Below, piece after piece: positions 1 to 10,699 of a DNA stretch of 64,000 nt. The position numbers and the translations under genes are program-made. The number at the start of each line of letters is the position of its first letter. The first letter of the stretch is position 1. Source of the stretch: Rhizomys pruinosus (lineage: Eukaryota > Chordata > Mammalia > Rodentia > Spalacidae); contig VZQC01005738.1 of assembly GCA_009823505.1 (NCBI GenBank), positions 597,295 to 661,294 of the forward strand. The letters are read 5' to 3'. Under the pieces are notes generated by a model that was not told the DNA's origin, did no database searches, and saw nothing but the letters and a program-made list of their open reading frames with translations.

Positions 1-255
1 TTATAGTGATAGAAAGCAGACTAGCACCCTGTAATTATATTTGAAGAGTCTGATGGTCCTTTTTCAGAGGCTGATGGACCAAACAACACTTGAATAACAT
101 TAACATCCTGTCTAATACTCCAGCAAACAATCAAAGAATAAAACAATACAGAATGTATCTGTAAAAAATGCTAATAAACATTCACCCATATGGATAATAC
201 TGTTTTCCTTAAAGAAGTCTCAGTAAGTTTAAAAACATTAAAAATATACAATCCA

Positions 256-504
256 GGGGCTGGAGAGATAGCCTAGCGGTTAAGAGCACCGACTGCTCTT
301 GCAGAGGACCCGGGTTCAATCCCCAGCACCCACATGGTGGCTGAGAACCATCTGTAACTCCAACTCCAGGAGAACTCCAGTTCCAGGGGAATCCGAGACC
401 CTCTTCTGACCTCCACGGCATTGCATGACATGGGTGCACAAACCTACATGCAGACAGTACATTCATACACATACAAAAATAAATAAAATTTAAAAAATTA
501 AAAA
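256..504 (+). mobile_element. B2 SINE, duplication-bearing subtype
   Basis: It starts 'ggggctggagag', has a tRNA-like head with A and B boxes (gcctagcggttaagag; gggttcaatcccc), and ends in an A-rich tail. It carries the doubled 'aactcca.ttccagg' segment. Target-site duplications flank it: aaaatatacaatcca (241-255) and a near copy at about 503-519. Confidence 0.93.
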
Positions 505-697
505 AATATATACAATCCATGTTCTAAACCATATAGTATATAAGTTAAATTAGAAACCAATAGAAAAATACTTCTGAACCACCTCCCAAATATTTGGAAA
601 TTAGCAACAGATCTCCAAACAAGTCAAGGAAGAAATTACAAAATAACTCAGAACATGTCTTCAGTGAAATAAAAATGAAAACCCAACATATTAAAAA

Positions 698-948
698 TTT
701 TTTTATAATTTTTTTACATTATTTATTTATTTATGTGTATGAATGTATTGTCTGCATGTAGGTTTGTGCACCCGTGTCATGCAATGCCACGGAGGTCAGA
801 AGAGGGCGTCAGATTCCCCTGGAACTGGAGTTCTCCTGGAATTGGAGTCACAGACGGTTCTCAGCCGCCATGTGGGTGCTGGGGATCGAACCCAGGTCCT
901 CTGCAAGAGCGGTCAAAGCTCTTAACCGCTAGGCCATCTCTCCAGCCC
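698..948 (-). mobile_element. B2 SINE, duplication-bearing subtype
   Basis: It reads in reverse: a T-rich tail at the left and 'ggccatctctccagcccc' at the right edge. The doubled 'ctggagttctcctggaattggagt' region is present. The flanking duplication is ccaacatattaaaa (about 683-696 and 949-962). Confidence 0.93.
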
Positions 949-1190
949 CCAACATATTAAAATTTAAGTAGAGCAACAACCAATGCAGTACTCAGAGGGA
1001 AATTTATAGCTTTAAAATGCTTAGATATCTTAAGATTATTTTAAGAAGCCAGGGAAAGAAGTAATTCAATCCAAAATAAAAAGAAGTAGTGATAAATCTC
1101 AGAGCAGAAATAAATGATAATAGAAAAATATGATGACACTTAAAAGTGGGTGAAAAATAAGAGTGTCGCCTGTTTTCATTTGCCGTCAAC

Positions 1191-1796
1191 ATTGGTCAGA
1201 AAGTGCCAGTCAGTGGACTAAAACAAGAAAAGTAAATCAAAGGCACACAGATTTCAAAGGAAAATGTAAGCCTAGCCTTATTTATAGAGAGCACAAGGAC
1301 ATACACAGAAACTGTTTTTAAAAAACTCCAGGACTACAATTAGATCTAAAAATTAATTTATTATTATAAACTAGAAACAACTAGAAATTGAAAATTTGAA
1401 GCACCATTTATAGGAGCATCAAAGCTGCTGAAAAAAAAATTAAAGGCGTCTTTAATGCTCAATATTGTTTGAAGATAATTTTTTCTAAATTAACTTCTGG
1501 ATTTCACACAATAATAATCATAACCCCAGAAGGCTTTTTATTTTAAAATTTCACAAAATGCTTATAAAATTTACTGAAATGCGAAGAATCCAATATTGAA
1601 AGGAAGAACAAAGTTGAAGAATATATGCTACCTATTTCAAGATTTGATTTAAATCTACATTAATCAAGAAGACAGTGTCAAGGTAAAGACAAACATAATG
1701 ATCAATGGAGCAGTGCAAGACCAGGAACGAGCGCACGTGGACTAGCACTTGAGTTTTGGGAAGGTACCAAGAAAACTCAGTAAAGAAATAACTGTA
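1191..1796. other. No recognisable feature
   Basis: This is AT-rich non-coding sequence with many stops in every frame. Part may be further decayed LINE sequence. I see no gene. Confidence 0.5.
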
Positions 1797-1932
1797 GCCA
1801 GTGTGGTAGCACATGCCTTTAATCCCAGCACCCAAGGGGGCAGAAGCAGGTGGATCTCTGTGAGTTCAAGGGCACCCTGGTCTACATAGTTCCAGGCCAG
1901 CTGGGGCTGTAGGGAGACCCTGTCTCAAAAAG
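1797..1932 (+). mobile_element. B1 SINE
   Basis: 7SL-derived body: gccagtgtggtagcacatgc, then tttaatcccagca, and a 3' end ggctgtagggagaccctgtc. Its A tail runs directly into the (GGAA)n microsatellite, a usual birthplace for such tracts. Confidence 0.92.
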
Positions 1933-1935
1933 ATT

Positions 1936-2117
1936 AGAAAGAAGGAAAGAAAGAAGGAAGGAAGGAAGGAAGGAAGGAAGGAAGGAAGGAAGGAAGGAAG
2001 GAAGGAAGGAAGGAAGGAAGGAAGGAAGGAAGGAAGGAAGAAGAAGGGAAGGAAGGAAGGAAGGAAGGAAGGAAGGAAGGAAGGAAGGAAGGAAGGAAGG
2101 AAGGAAGGAAGGAAGAG
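1936..2117. repeat. (GGAA)n microsatellite, about 180 bp
   Basis: An almost pure aagg tetranucleotide array with one short interruption near 2040-2048 (aagaagaaggg). It is all purine on the + strand and sits at the 3' tail of the upstream B1. Confidence 0.98.
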
Positions 2118-2180
2118 AAAACTGCATTTCCAACAAAGGATGAAACAATGAGATTCCCATGTGTAAAAATAAGAACTTCA

Positions 2181-2420
2181 GGCCTGGGAAGTAACTTAGT
2201 TTGCAGAGTGTTTGGATATATGCATAAAGCCTTGGATCTCAAGCATCAAATAAAGAATAGCTGGTGTGATGGTATACCTCTGTGATCTCCATCCCAGCCT
2301 TTGTTGGGAGGTAGGTGGATGCAGGAGGATCAGAAACCCAGGTCATCCTCAGCTACATAGCAAGTTTGAAGCCAGCATGGGCTACACGAGACCCATCGAT
2401 AACAAACAAAGAAAAACACA
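2181..2420 (+). mobile_element. B4-type SINE (ID head plus B1-like half)
   Basis: A degenerate ID-like head (ggcctgggaagtaacttag) is followed by a B1-like part with tgtgatctccatcccagc and 'gaagccagcatgggctaca'. It is strongly diverged. Confidence 0.65.
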
Positions 2421-2465
2421 AAAACTCCATTCCTTTCTTTTCGTCATATTTAAATTTAATGTCAA

Positions 2466-2690
2466 GGGCTGAGAAGATGGCTCCAACAATGCAAGCCTGA
2501 CGACCTTCCCTGGAACTCACAGAAAAAGTCCATGCAATTGCATGCATCTGTAATCCCAGCATTCCTATGATGATCTGGGAGGCGGGGACAGGAGAGTCAG
2601 CTAGAAGACGGCCAGCCAGTTAACGTAGAGTACAGGGAGCATCAAAAGAAACAAGAGAGACCCTGCCTGTAAACAAGGTGGAAGATTAGG
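2466..2690 (+). mobile_element. Composite B3/B4-type SINE
   Basis: The head 'gggctgagaagatggctc' plus 'gcaagcctgacgacctt' looks like B3. The middle 'atctgtaatcccagcattcc' and the end 'gagagaccctgcctg' are B1-like. The family name is tentative. Confidence 0.55.
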
Positions 2691-2714
2691 ATCAATTCCT
2701 AAAAACCAGTCCTC

Positions 2715-2716
<2 letters not shown>

Positions 2717-2781
<65 letters not shown>
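2717..2781. repeat. (CT)n(CA)n compound microsatellite
   Basis: About 19 CT units run directly into about 14 CA units at the end of a SINE tail. Confidence 0.97.
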
Positions 2782-2785
<4 letters not shown>

Positions 2786-2975
2786 TAATAAATACATAAA
2801 TTTTCAAACAGATTTAGACCTAGTATAAGAGCTGAAACAATAAGACACCAGAAAAAAATCTTTGTGACCTCAGATAGGCAGTTTTTCCTCAGTGCAGATA
2901 TCCAAAGCATGAAATGAATCATTCAGAACAAAAGGTTGAATTAAATTTCATTAAGATTAAAACCTTTCTGTCAAG

Positions 2976-3089
2976 TCAGGCATGATTGGCATGAGCCTGT
3001 AATCTAAGCACTACGGGGACTGAAGAGGGAGGATCTGGAGCTCAAGGTCAGTCTGGGTTATACAGGGAGAGCTTGTCTCAAACACAAAA
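2976..3089 (+). mobile_element. Old B1-like SINE
   Basis: Diverged B1: tcaggcatgattggcatgag, ctgtaatctaagca, ggagagcttgtctcaaa. Confidence 0.65.
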
Positions 3090-3090
3090 G

Positions 3091-3240
3091 GACAGCGTGA
3101 TGGCTCAGGCTTACCACCAAGCCTGACGACCTGAGTCCAATCCAGACAGAAGAACAGAACTGACTCCCCCAAATTGTCGCCTGACCACCACATGGCACAC
3201 ATATCCGCACAAACACATTCACGCTCATATAAAGTAAACA
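3091..3240 (+). mobile_element. B3-type SINE
   Basis: tRNA-like head with 'gatggctcagg', 'ccaagcctgacgacctgagt' and an end rich in cacac/tataaa. It abuts the preceding B1. Confidence 0.7.
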
Positions 3241-3543
3241 AAAAGTTACAATGTTTTTAAGATACCAAAAACTTGGAACAAGCCAAATGTTGATCCACAA
3301 ATTAATGGCTAAACAAAACTGCTAAACAGGAAGAAGTGAAGAACTGATGCATTCCACAACAGAGTAAATGCCGACAATGTCACTCTGTGGGAAAGAAATC
3401 AACACGCAGTGGACGAAGACAATTTTTGTATGGAAATCTAGAAAAGGCCAAAGAAATCTGGAATGGCCAATGTGGCTATCTTGGTCTGGGGTAGAGCAGG
3501 GATGATTGAAGTGGAATTGCTTTAAAATATAGTTATTATTTTG
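3241..3543. other. No recognisable gene; possible L1 ORF2 relic
   Basis: Phrases such as 'gataccaaaaacttggaaca' and 'atggctaaacaaaactgc' recall the region encoding the C-terminal part of LINE-1 ORF2, but the match is weak. No open gene is visible. Confidence 0.35.
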
Positions 3544-3686
3544 AGCCAGGCATATGGTGCACACCTCAATCCCAGCACTCAGGAGGCAGAGGCAGGTAGA
3601 GATCTGCAAAATTAACGACAGCCTGGTCTACATAGTGAGTTCTAGGCCTGTTGGGGCTACAGAGAGACCCTGTCTCCAAAAAATTG
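3544..3686 (+). mobile_element. B1 SINE
   Basis: gccaggcatatggtgcacac, caatcccagcactcaggagg and gagagaccctgtctcc. Confidence 0.85.
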
Positions 3687-3688
3687 TG

Positions 3689-3905
3689 CAGCTGGAGAGA
3701 TGGCTCACCAGTTAAGAGCACTGGCTGCTCTTGCAGAAGATCTGTGTTCAATTCCCAGCACCTACATGGCAGCTAACTCCAGTTCCAGGGGATCTGACAT
3801 CCTCTTCTGACCTCTGAGGGCACTGCATGCCATGGGTGCACTTACACACATACAGGCAATACACTCACACACATAAAATAACAATAATAATAAATAAAAT
3901 ATTTT
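3689..3905 (+). mobile_element. B2 SINE, single-segment type
   Basis: cagctggagagatggctcac head, ttcaattcccagcacc B box and an A-rich tail. It has one copy only of the 'aactccagttccagg' segment. It lies directly after a B1. Confidence 0.9.
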
Positions 3906-3918
3906 TTTTTAATTATAA

Positions 3919-4068
3919 GCTAGACATGGTGTGGCGCACCTTTAATTCCAGCACTCGGGAGGGAGAGGCAGGCGGATCTGTGTGAGTTCAAGGCCAGCCT
4001 GGTCTACAGAGTGAGTTCCAGGACAGCTGGGGTTACAGGGAGACCCTGTCTCAAAAAGAAAAAAAAAT
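3919..4068 (+). mobile_element. B1 SINE
   Basis: gctagacatggtgtggcgca; ggcaggcggatctgtgtgag; ggttacagggagaccctgtc and an A tail. This gives a B1-B2-B1 cluster in the same orientation. Confidence 0.92.
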
Positions 4069-4078
4069 TGTATGAGAG

Positions 4079-4079
<1 letters not shown>

Positions 4080-4128
<49 letters not shown>
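4080..4128. repeat. (AG)n microsatellite
   Basis: About 24 AG units between a B1 tail and a reversed B3. Confidence 0.98.
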
Positions 4129-4129
<1 letters not shown>

Positions 4130-4132
<3 letters not shown>

Positions 4133-4279
4133 CATGTACGTGTGCCATGGTGAATGTGTGACGGTCAGAGGACAGCTTGCAGGAGTGAGCTCTCTTCTCT
4201 ACCATGTAGATCCCAGGGATCCAACCCAGGGTTTCAGTGGTAGTAGGCACTTTACTTACTGAGCCATCTCACCAGGCCT
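4130..4279 (-). mobile_element. B3-type SINE
   Basis: The reverse orientation is shown by the right edge 'ctgagccatctcaccaggcc' and the internal 'ggtcagaggacagcttgcag'. Confidence 0.75.
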
Positions 4280-4280
4280 A

Positions 4281-5797
4281 AAGTTGCTTTTTAAAAGTTT
4301 CAGAGACAGCAATAATTTGGAAGAACGTGCTTAGAACTGCTTCCCCTACTCTGCTGTTCTCTCTCTCTCTTCCTCCCCCACCTCACCTCTGCTCTAAGTC
4401 ACAGCCTTCTTTCATTTACTCCGCTCTCCAAATATTTGGAGAGGTCTCTATCAATGTGGCCTTCACCCACCCACCCCCACCAAAGTCTCCTCTCCTCCAG
4501 GTTAAACATTGCCAGCTCTTTAGTTTTTAGTTTTTCACGTGGGATGGTTCGTCCTGTTGAGAAAAGTGGGGCTGGTAAGCTACGTGGTTTATAGCAGGGA
4601 AGCCAGATCTGGAAGAGCTGAGGATTCCCTAAACCTCGGGAGGGCTCAGCAGACCTGGGTGACCAAAATAAACAAAAATGCAAGTGTTTACAGAGGTGCA
4701 TAGGCGAGGGCCATGGGCCCATAGGAAAGAATTTGTCCCCTCCCAATCACAGCGTAGGAAAGAAATGAGGTGGTCCCTCCCCCCACCCCCGTCACTGCTT
4801 TGGGCCCGGAGAATGTCCTTTGATTAACTTTGTCCTGAGCAGTTGGAATCCTTGCCTCTGTTTGCCTTTTCAAATACCCTGCATTCTGTAAGCACGGGGT
4901 CTTCAAAGCGCTTTCATATGTCACCGCCTATTCTGTGTTCTCCTTTTACTGGATGTTCTAACATCCACTGGAAACTATTTTATTTAGACTCAACAAGCCC
5001 TCAATTTCTTTTCCTCTTTTTTCACCTTTAAAACGGGATAGAGACAGTTACAAGGCCTTGCAAGGACGCATTCATTTAAGATTCTCCTTATCTTTCTAAG
5101 AATCTCCTATGACCGTTTACTCAAGGAGAAAGAGAAAAGTCTTACAAGCTTCCACACAGAATCCTAATAATAAATTCTTTGTAAAGAGGAGGAAAAAGTC
5201 GCTTGGCAGAGACTCTCCTTTGCGTCATTAGAAAGTAGTAGAATATATTTTTCTTTTTTTTTTTCTAGAATATATGTTCAACTTAAAATTCTTCTGACCA
5301 GTTAGTCACTACATATTTGACTTGTCAGGGTGAAAGACAGCCGCTGTTACTTATGGGTAAAATCAAAGGTCCAAAACAAGATTCTGTTGTTAGTGCTGTG
5401 GACAGCAGTGATCAGAGGTTGCTAATCTACCTTCTTGCATTCCACACGTGCCATCCACCCTCTCTCCTCCGACCCGTCCTCCTCCTCTCTTCTACTTCCC
5501 ACTACACTTACTTCAGACCCAGGATGACAGAAAAGGTCTCTTTTTCCAAGTTAGTGGCCTGTTTATGCCATGTCCCCAGCACTGTTTCAGATATAACAGA
5601 TTTCAATTAGGGGAGCAGAACAGAATTTGTGGTCTACCTCAAATCTTAAGACATGTTTGAAGCCTGGAAAATACACAAACCAGAAAGAAATGTGTCTGTT
5701 TCATGAAGATGTCTTCCTTGCTTTTATCCAATGTTTTAAGTCCTATTACATTCATTCAGATAGTTATTTGTTTTTGCTGGGTTCCGTTCTTAGCAAA
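4281..5797. other. Unique-looking sequence, no gene seen
   Basis: Mixed-composition DNA with short pyrimidine-rich patches. The open frames (for example the reverse frame 4399-4746) lack recognisable domains and have no splice or promoter context. I call no gene. Confidence 0.5.
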
Positions 5798-5831
5798 CCC
5801 CCCCCACACACACACACACAGACGCATACGC
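5798..5831. repeat. C-run and (CA)n short tract
   Basis: A run of about eight C bases is followed by about eight CA units. Confidence 0.9.
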
Positions 5832-5925
5832 ACAGCTCATTGTGTCATTATTAGTATTTTTTTTCATACTTACCCCATTCATTGATTCAATAGCAGTGTT
5901 ATTGTTGCTGCTACTGTTGTTGTTT

Positions 5926-6116
5926 TAAGACAGGGTCTCTAGACCAGACTGGCTTTGAACTCATTATATAGCCAAAGATAACCCTGAACTCCTGATTGTC
6001 CTGCCTCAGCCTTCCATGTGCTAGGAACACAAGTGTGGGCCACCACACCCAGTTTATACTGTGCTGGGAATCAAACCTAGGGCTTCGTCTGCACTAGGCA
6101 AGCACTCTTCCAGCTA
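5926..6116 (-). mobile_element. B4-type SINE
   Basis: Reverse B1-like half (aagacagggtctctagacca; ggccaccacacccag) followed by a reverse ID head (gcactaggcaagcactcttc). Confidence 0.75.
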
Positions 6117-6724
6117 ATTTTCTTTTTCAAATATCCTATATTCTGCCCCTAGTAATAGTTATAAAAATTATGTCATTAATGCCAATTTTTAGATTGTTTA
6201 CAAGGCTGCAATTGAAATTTTAAATTTCAGACTTTTTGAGGAAAAGGAAAAGACTAAAAAGCTATCCAAAGTACATTACTGCCAAGAATTTTATGCTTGA
6301 CCATAGCAATTTAGGGGGGGAAAGCAATTCTTCTGTTTCAGATTCATTTATGCCAACATCATCAGATTGTTTTTCTAAAATCAATGTGAAATCTACTAGC
6401 TTTTAAATTCTTAAAACGTTGTAATATAGCTTCTCATGGTGGGCTTTATCTGTCACTAAGGAACTGGCAGTTAACCTACTGCATATCAAACTGTGCTGTT
6501 TTTAGAAGAGCTCTGCCCTCACCTCTGGGCCCTTGGGCACCTTTCCTTATCTGAAGCATCTGTCTTTGGTGCTTTTATGCTTAACTTCTTTGTCTCCCTT
6601 TTCAAAAGGGCCTACCATTACCACCCCAGTAATAAAGGCATAACTTTATCTGTGGGCATATGCACAAGTGATCATGGGTAGTATCCCAAAACAACCTAGA
6701 TAATTAAAACTTGTAGTCAAGAAG
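6117..6724. other. No recognisable feature
   Basis: AT-rich, apparently unique sequence. I see no gene or clear repeat. Confidence 0.5.
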
Positions 6725-7290
6725 TTGGGGAGCTGGCTTGATGGGTACAGCGCTCACTAGGCAAACACAAGGACCTGGGATCCGATCCCTGTCATCTATA
6801 TGAAAAACTAGGTGTTGGGGCTGGAGAGATGGCCTAGCGGTTAAGAGCGCCGACTGCTCTTGCAGAGGACTGGGGTTCGATCCCCAGCACCCACATGGCG
6901 GCCAAGAGCCGTCTGAAACTCCAATTCCAGGAGAACTCCAGTTCCAGGGGAGTCTGACCCCCTCTTCTGACCTCCGCGGCATTGCACGTCACGGGTGCAC
7001 AGACTTGCATGCAGACAATACATTCATACACATACGGAAATAAATAAAATTAAAAAAAAATTTTTTTTAATTATTAAAAAAAAAAAAAGAAAGAAAAACT
7101 AGGTGTTGCAGTGAGCACCTGCAACCCTTGTGCTGGGGAGCAGAGACAGGGGGACTTGCTGGCAGCCAGGTAAGCGAAACAGCAGGCTTCAGACTCAATG
7201 AGAGACCCTGCCTCAAAAACATAAGGCGGTATGTAATTGATGAAGACATACATACTTTAACCTTTGGCTTCTACGTGTGAAGATATACCT
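6725..7290 (+). mobile_element. B4-type SINE interrupted by a B2
   Basis: The left part (6725-6816) has a tRNA-like head (gggtacagcgctcactaggc; gggatccgatccctg). The right part resumes after the B2 with 'gtgagcacctgcaacccttg' and 'gagaccctgcctcaaaaaca'. The two halves join cleanly if the B2 and one target-site copy are removed. Confidence 0.65.
6817..7092 (+). mobile_element. B2 SINE, duplication-bearing subtype, with exact TSD
   Basis: ggggctggagagatggccta head and the doubled 'aactcca.ttccagg' segment. The 15-bp direct repeat gaaaaactaggtgtt occurs at 6802-6816 and 7093-7107 without mismatch, indicating a recent insertion into an older SINE. Confidence 0.96.
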
Positions 7291-7300
7291 CTACCTAACA

Positions 7301-7302
<2 letters not shown>

Positions 7303-7345
<43 letters not shown>
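7303..7345. repeat. (CA)n microsatellite
   Basis: About 21 CA units. Confidence 0.98.
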
Positions 7346-7347
<2 letters not shown>

Positions 7348-7381
7348 TCAAAAGGAAAAACATCTTGAAGTAAATGTTAAA

Positions 7382-7490
7382 AGCCTGGGCTTATAATTTC
7401 AGTCCTTTGGAAGCTGAGGCAGGAAGATTACATGTTTGAGGCTACGGTGGACTACACAGGGAGACCCTGCCTCACGACAAAACAAAATTA
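7382..7490 (+). mobile_element. Old B1-like SINE
   Basis: Diverged body: ataatttcagtcctttgg, ggaagctgaggcaggaagat, cacagggagaccctgcctca. Confidence 0.6.
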
Positions 7491-7980
7491 CAGAAAAAAG
7501 AAGAAAACAAGATAAATAAATGAATAAAGGCACTTTACTGTTTCTCTAACACAAACTTCTCACTTCACAGAAATCTAGAGAAGTTAAGTGGTCTCCCCAG
7601 GTCATAAACATCTGTATTTAATGTCATTTCACATTCAACAAGTGCTGCTGTGGCTGCTGCTTTTATGCTGCTTTCCCGGCTTGGCTGATGGCTGTACACC
7701 CAGGGGCTTCCATCCTGGCGTCGCCCTCCTCCACGTTCTCACAGTCCATGTCTCGTAGGTCAGCTGTCTTCTTCTCTCTACTTTAAGATGGATCTAGAAA
7801 CCTCCTCACTCTCCATGGACTGCACTTGTCTGAGGCACCCTCATGTGATTTCTAGAATTTGCTCTGCTCCATGCTCTTCTCCTATCTCCCCAGCAGTTGA
7901 CCCAGCAAACCTAAATCAGCTCACACCATTCTTGCAGTCTTCCAATGCCTGCATCTCACCGTGGTACAGAACCTTCCGGC
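7491..7980. other. Unique-looking sequence, no gene seen
   Basis: No repeat or gene recognised. The open frame at 7788-8069 runs into the following B2 and is not credible as a gene. Confidence 0.5.
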
Positions 7981-8214
7981 GGGGCTGGAGAGATGGCTCA
8001 GCGGTTAAGAGTGCTGACTGCTCTTGCAGAGGACCCAGATTCAATTTCCAGCACCCACAGGACGGCTAAGAACCGTCTTTAACTCCAGTTCCAGGGGAAT
8101 CCGATGCCTTCTTCTGACCTCCGTGGCGTTGCACGACATGGGTGCACAAACCTACAAGCAGATGGTACAGTCATACACATAAAAAATAATAAGTTTAAAA
8201 AAAAATTAAAAAAA
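7981..8214 (+). mobile_element. B2 SINE, single-segment type
   Basis: ggggctggagagatggctca head, gattcaatttccagca B box, one 'aactccagttccagg' segment and an A-rich tail. Confidence 0.94.
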
Positions 8215-8381
8215 GAAGCTTTTGGCATCCGTCCTCCCAGCATTACTTCCTACTACTCTGTCCTTGCTCTCTGTACTCTAAATGTATCTATCTTATTATT
8301 CCTTGAGAAGCCAGGACACTTCACTGCCTCTCCTCTCTGCCTGGAATATTCTTTCTGTAGATATCCTTATGGATATCTATA

Positions 8382-8590
8382 TCTGGTAGCTCAGTCAGTA
8401 GAGTACTTGCCTAGCATGCATGAGGCCTTGGGTTTGATCTCCAGCACCATATGTAACCAGGCTACATGCCTGTAATCCCAGAACTTAGGAGGTGGAGACA
8501 GGAGAACCTAGGGTTCAGGATTATCCTGGGCTACATAGAGACTCTAAGGCTAGCCTGGGCTGCACCGGACCCTTGAAAGAACAGAACAGA
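8382..8590 (+). mobile_element. B4-type SINE
   Basis: ID-like head (tggtagctcagtcagtagag; gtttgatctccagcacc) followed by B1-like ctgtaatcccagaacttagg and ggctacatagagactc. Confidence 0.8.
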
Positions 8591-8591
8591 G

Positions 8592-8655
<64 letters not shown>

Positions 8656-8665
8656 AGGAAAACAG
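8591..8665. repeat. (GA)n microsatellite
   Basis: About 75 bp of GA repeats with a few A interruptions, at the tail of the B4. Confidence 0.97.
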
Positions 8666-8744
8666 AGGAAAATCTTCATTTCAAATTACTTTCTTTTATT
8701 AAAAAACTTCATTTTTCTTCTGCGTGTAATAAGGTACATGATTT

Positions 8745-8870
8745 ACTTATTAGGCTTGTTATTTCTGGTCCCCTCTTCCCATTATAGTGTAAGCTCTCTA
8801 AGGCAAGAAACTTTGTTCTAGCACTGTATCCCCAGTGCCTAGAACAGAGTTCATTTCAAGGCCTTAGGCA
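8745..8870 (+). repeat. L2/MIR-like 3' end remnant
   Basis: Contains 'agctctctaaggcaagaaac' and 'tgtatccccagtgcctagaa', matching the remembered conserved 3' end of old mammalian L2-class elements. Confidence 0.6.
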
Positions 8871-9440
8871 AAACCAAGAATTAGATCCATATTGCTGTGT
8901 GTCTGTCACCAGGCCAGTCTCGACTCTGCTTCTCTCAGTGTATTCAGTTGTCCTGGCGGAGTGTGACAGGAACTTTTTTCTTGGAGAGACATGAACAAAC
9001 GTTTATACCCTCCTTACATGGCCCCAGCAACCAACCAAAGTACAATTCCAGCAAAGTCCAGTTTGGAGGACCAATGAATTTATTGGGCTTGTTGCAGAGC
9101 ATGGACGAGAGGATACCCACAGGATCATAGAGGACCCCAAAGTAGCCATGCTACCAAAGAGCAGAAATGGAATGTCCCCTTCAGTTAATCTTCCACCTTC
9201 CAGATCCTGTACCATGGTCTGAGACCACAAGGCCACAGACAATCTCGGAAGAATGTCATACAGCTACCCAGGAGGTGCAGGAGAGAATGGTTAGCATCTC
9301 AGGGGAGGGGTCAGTGACCTCCCTCCCCCACTCCTCTTTTTATGAAGGAATGTCAGGAGTGAACAATCCCAGTCTCGAGGTTCTCTTGCAAGTAGTCACA
9401 GCCGCTCTGTTGAAGATGGTGGCTGTTATGCTCTGAGGAC
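8871..9440. repeat. Possible unclassified rodent interspersed repeat
   Basis: Phrases such as 'ccaatgaatttattgggctt' and 'gagcagaaatggaatgtccc' recall a repeat that recurs in rodent genomes, but I cannot name the family. The frames here carry no domain I recognise. Confidence 0.35.
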
Positions 9441-10445
9441 AGCAGTCTACAAATAGAGCTGTTAATTAACTCAAGTCATACAACCCTCTTGCTACAGATT
9501 TGCTTGGCAATGAGTTACACTGCCCTGGGTTATTTACATTTTAAGGATAAACAGCAGGAAGAGGTCAATGAGCCTGAAATGATGAGTCTTTATTAGTGAA
9601 ATTCCAGGCAGCATGGTGTGTGGATGCTGGGAGACATCTTAGTTTCCCAGCTCGAGTGTCTGTTCCCTCTGGGTTAAATGAGCCCACCAGTATGGACTGG
9701 CCAAAAGGTTTTTTAATTAATGCAAAATAAACCGAAGAAGAAATTAACAGAACAAATGCATACTGGAACTCATGTCCAAGCCCCAGGCATGGCAGAGTTA
9801 ATGATCCAGTTTAAAAGAATGTAAAAGGTTTGTGGAATTTAATAAAACAGAGTTGGGAATAAATAGCCAATGTTTAAAATAGATAAAATTATATAGCAAG
9901 AAACATAGGAGAAGGGATGAGCCAAGGAGAGGATGTGGAGGAGAGGAAGACAAAGCCTCTCAGCAATGGAATCTCACTGTTCTGATGGCTCCAGTTCTGC
10001 GCATTGCTGAGCAGCCTTGACACAGCAGAGCATCTGCACAGACCAGGTCCATTTGAATACAGACAGATAAGACACAGGAGAGACCAAATGGGTACAAATG
10101 TCTTCAGAAAATAAAGCAAGCCAGGAGTGTGACAAAAGGAAAGGTGAAATAATGAATTGTCTAGGTGTGAGAAGGCGAGGGCTTTGGGGTAGACTGAGAA
10201 AAGAATGCCAGGTGATATAATCTCACTGATTAAATGAGTTGATTAACTCTCACTTTGTTCACACAAACACCATTTCTGGAACCTTATACAAAAAACATGT
10301 ACAGTGATTTCTTTTAAGCAAAGTGCATAAAAGCTGGGGGTGCAGGCAAGAAGGGTTGAATAAGAGCAATGCATAGCGCCATGTGTATATGAAAATGCCA
10401 CGATGAAACCCACTACCTTTTACATTCACTTAAATATATATTGTA
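9441..10445. other. No recognisable gene
   Basis: AT-rich non-coding DNA. The reverse frame 9889-10119 shows no domain. I see no clear repeat boundary. Confidence 0.45.
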
Positions 10446-10605
10446 GCCGGGCGTCGTGGCAAGCACCTTTAATTCCAGCACTAGGGAGGTAGAGGTGGAT
10501 GGATCTCTGTAAGTTCAAGGCCAGCGTGGTCTACAGAGCGAGCTCCAGGACAGCTGGTAATAAAGGGGAGACCCTGCCTCAAAAATACCAAAAAAAGGAA
10601 AAAAA
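10446..10605 (+). mobile_element. B1 SINE with TSD
   Basis: gccgggcgtcgtggcaagca start and gagaccctgcctcaaaaa end. The 13-bp direct repeat ttaaatatatatt occurs at 10430-10442 and 10606-10618. Confidence 0.95.
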
Positions 10606-10699
10606 TTAAATATATATTAGCGGCATTACATAATATGCTTCTTTAGGTATTTCTGTGTAAAAGTTTCAACATAACACTTTTGGGTCTTTTAAAAAAATA

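Larger units (their letters stand above)
1..1190 (+). mobile_element. Ancient LINE-1 ORF2-derived fragment, split by two B2 SINEs
   Basis: The non-SINE parts (1-255, 505-697, 949-about 1190) are A-rich. The stretch around 'gggaaatttatagctttaaa' (about 999-1018) resembles the ORF2 region of old mammalian LINE-1 elements as I remember it. Stops occur in all frames, so it is a dead relic. Two B2 insertions with target-site duplications interrupt it, so they are younger. The 3' limit is approximate, and the LINE-1 assignment rests on sequence memory rather than an alignment. Confidence 0.5.

Noticed and set aside
1882..2242. Frames of Ser-Phe-Leu-Pro repeats
   Set aside because: Translation of the (GGAA)n microsatellite.
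4399..4746. 115-codon reverse frame
   Set aside because: No domain, no start context or splice support; consistent with chance in a stop-poor stretch.
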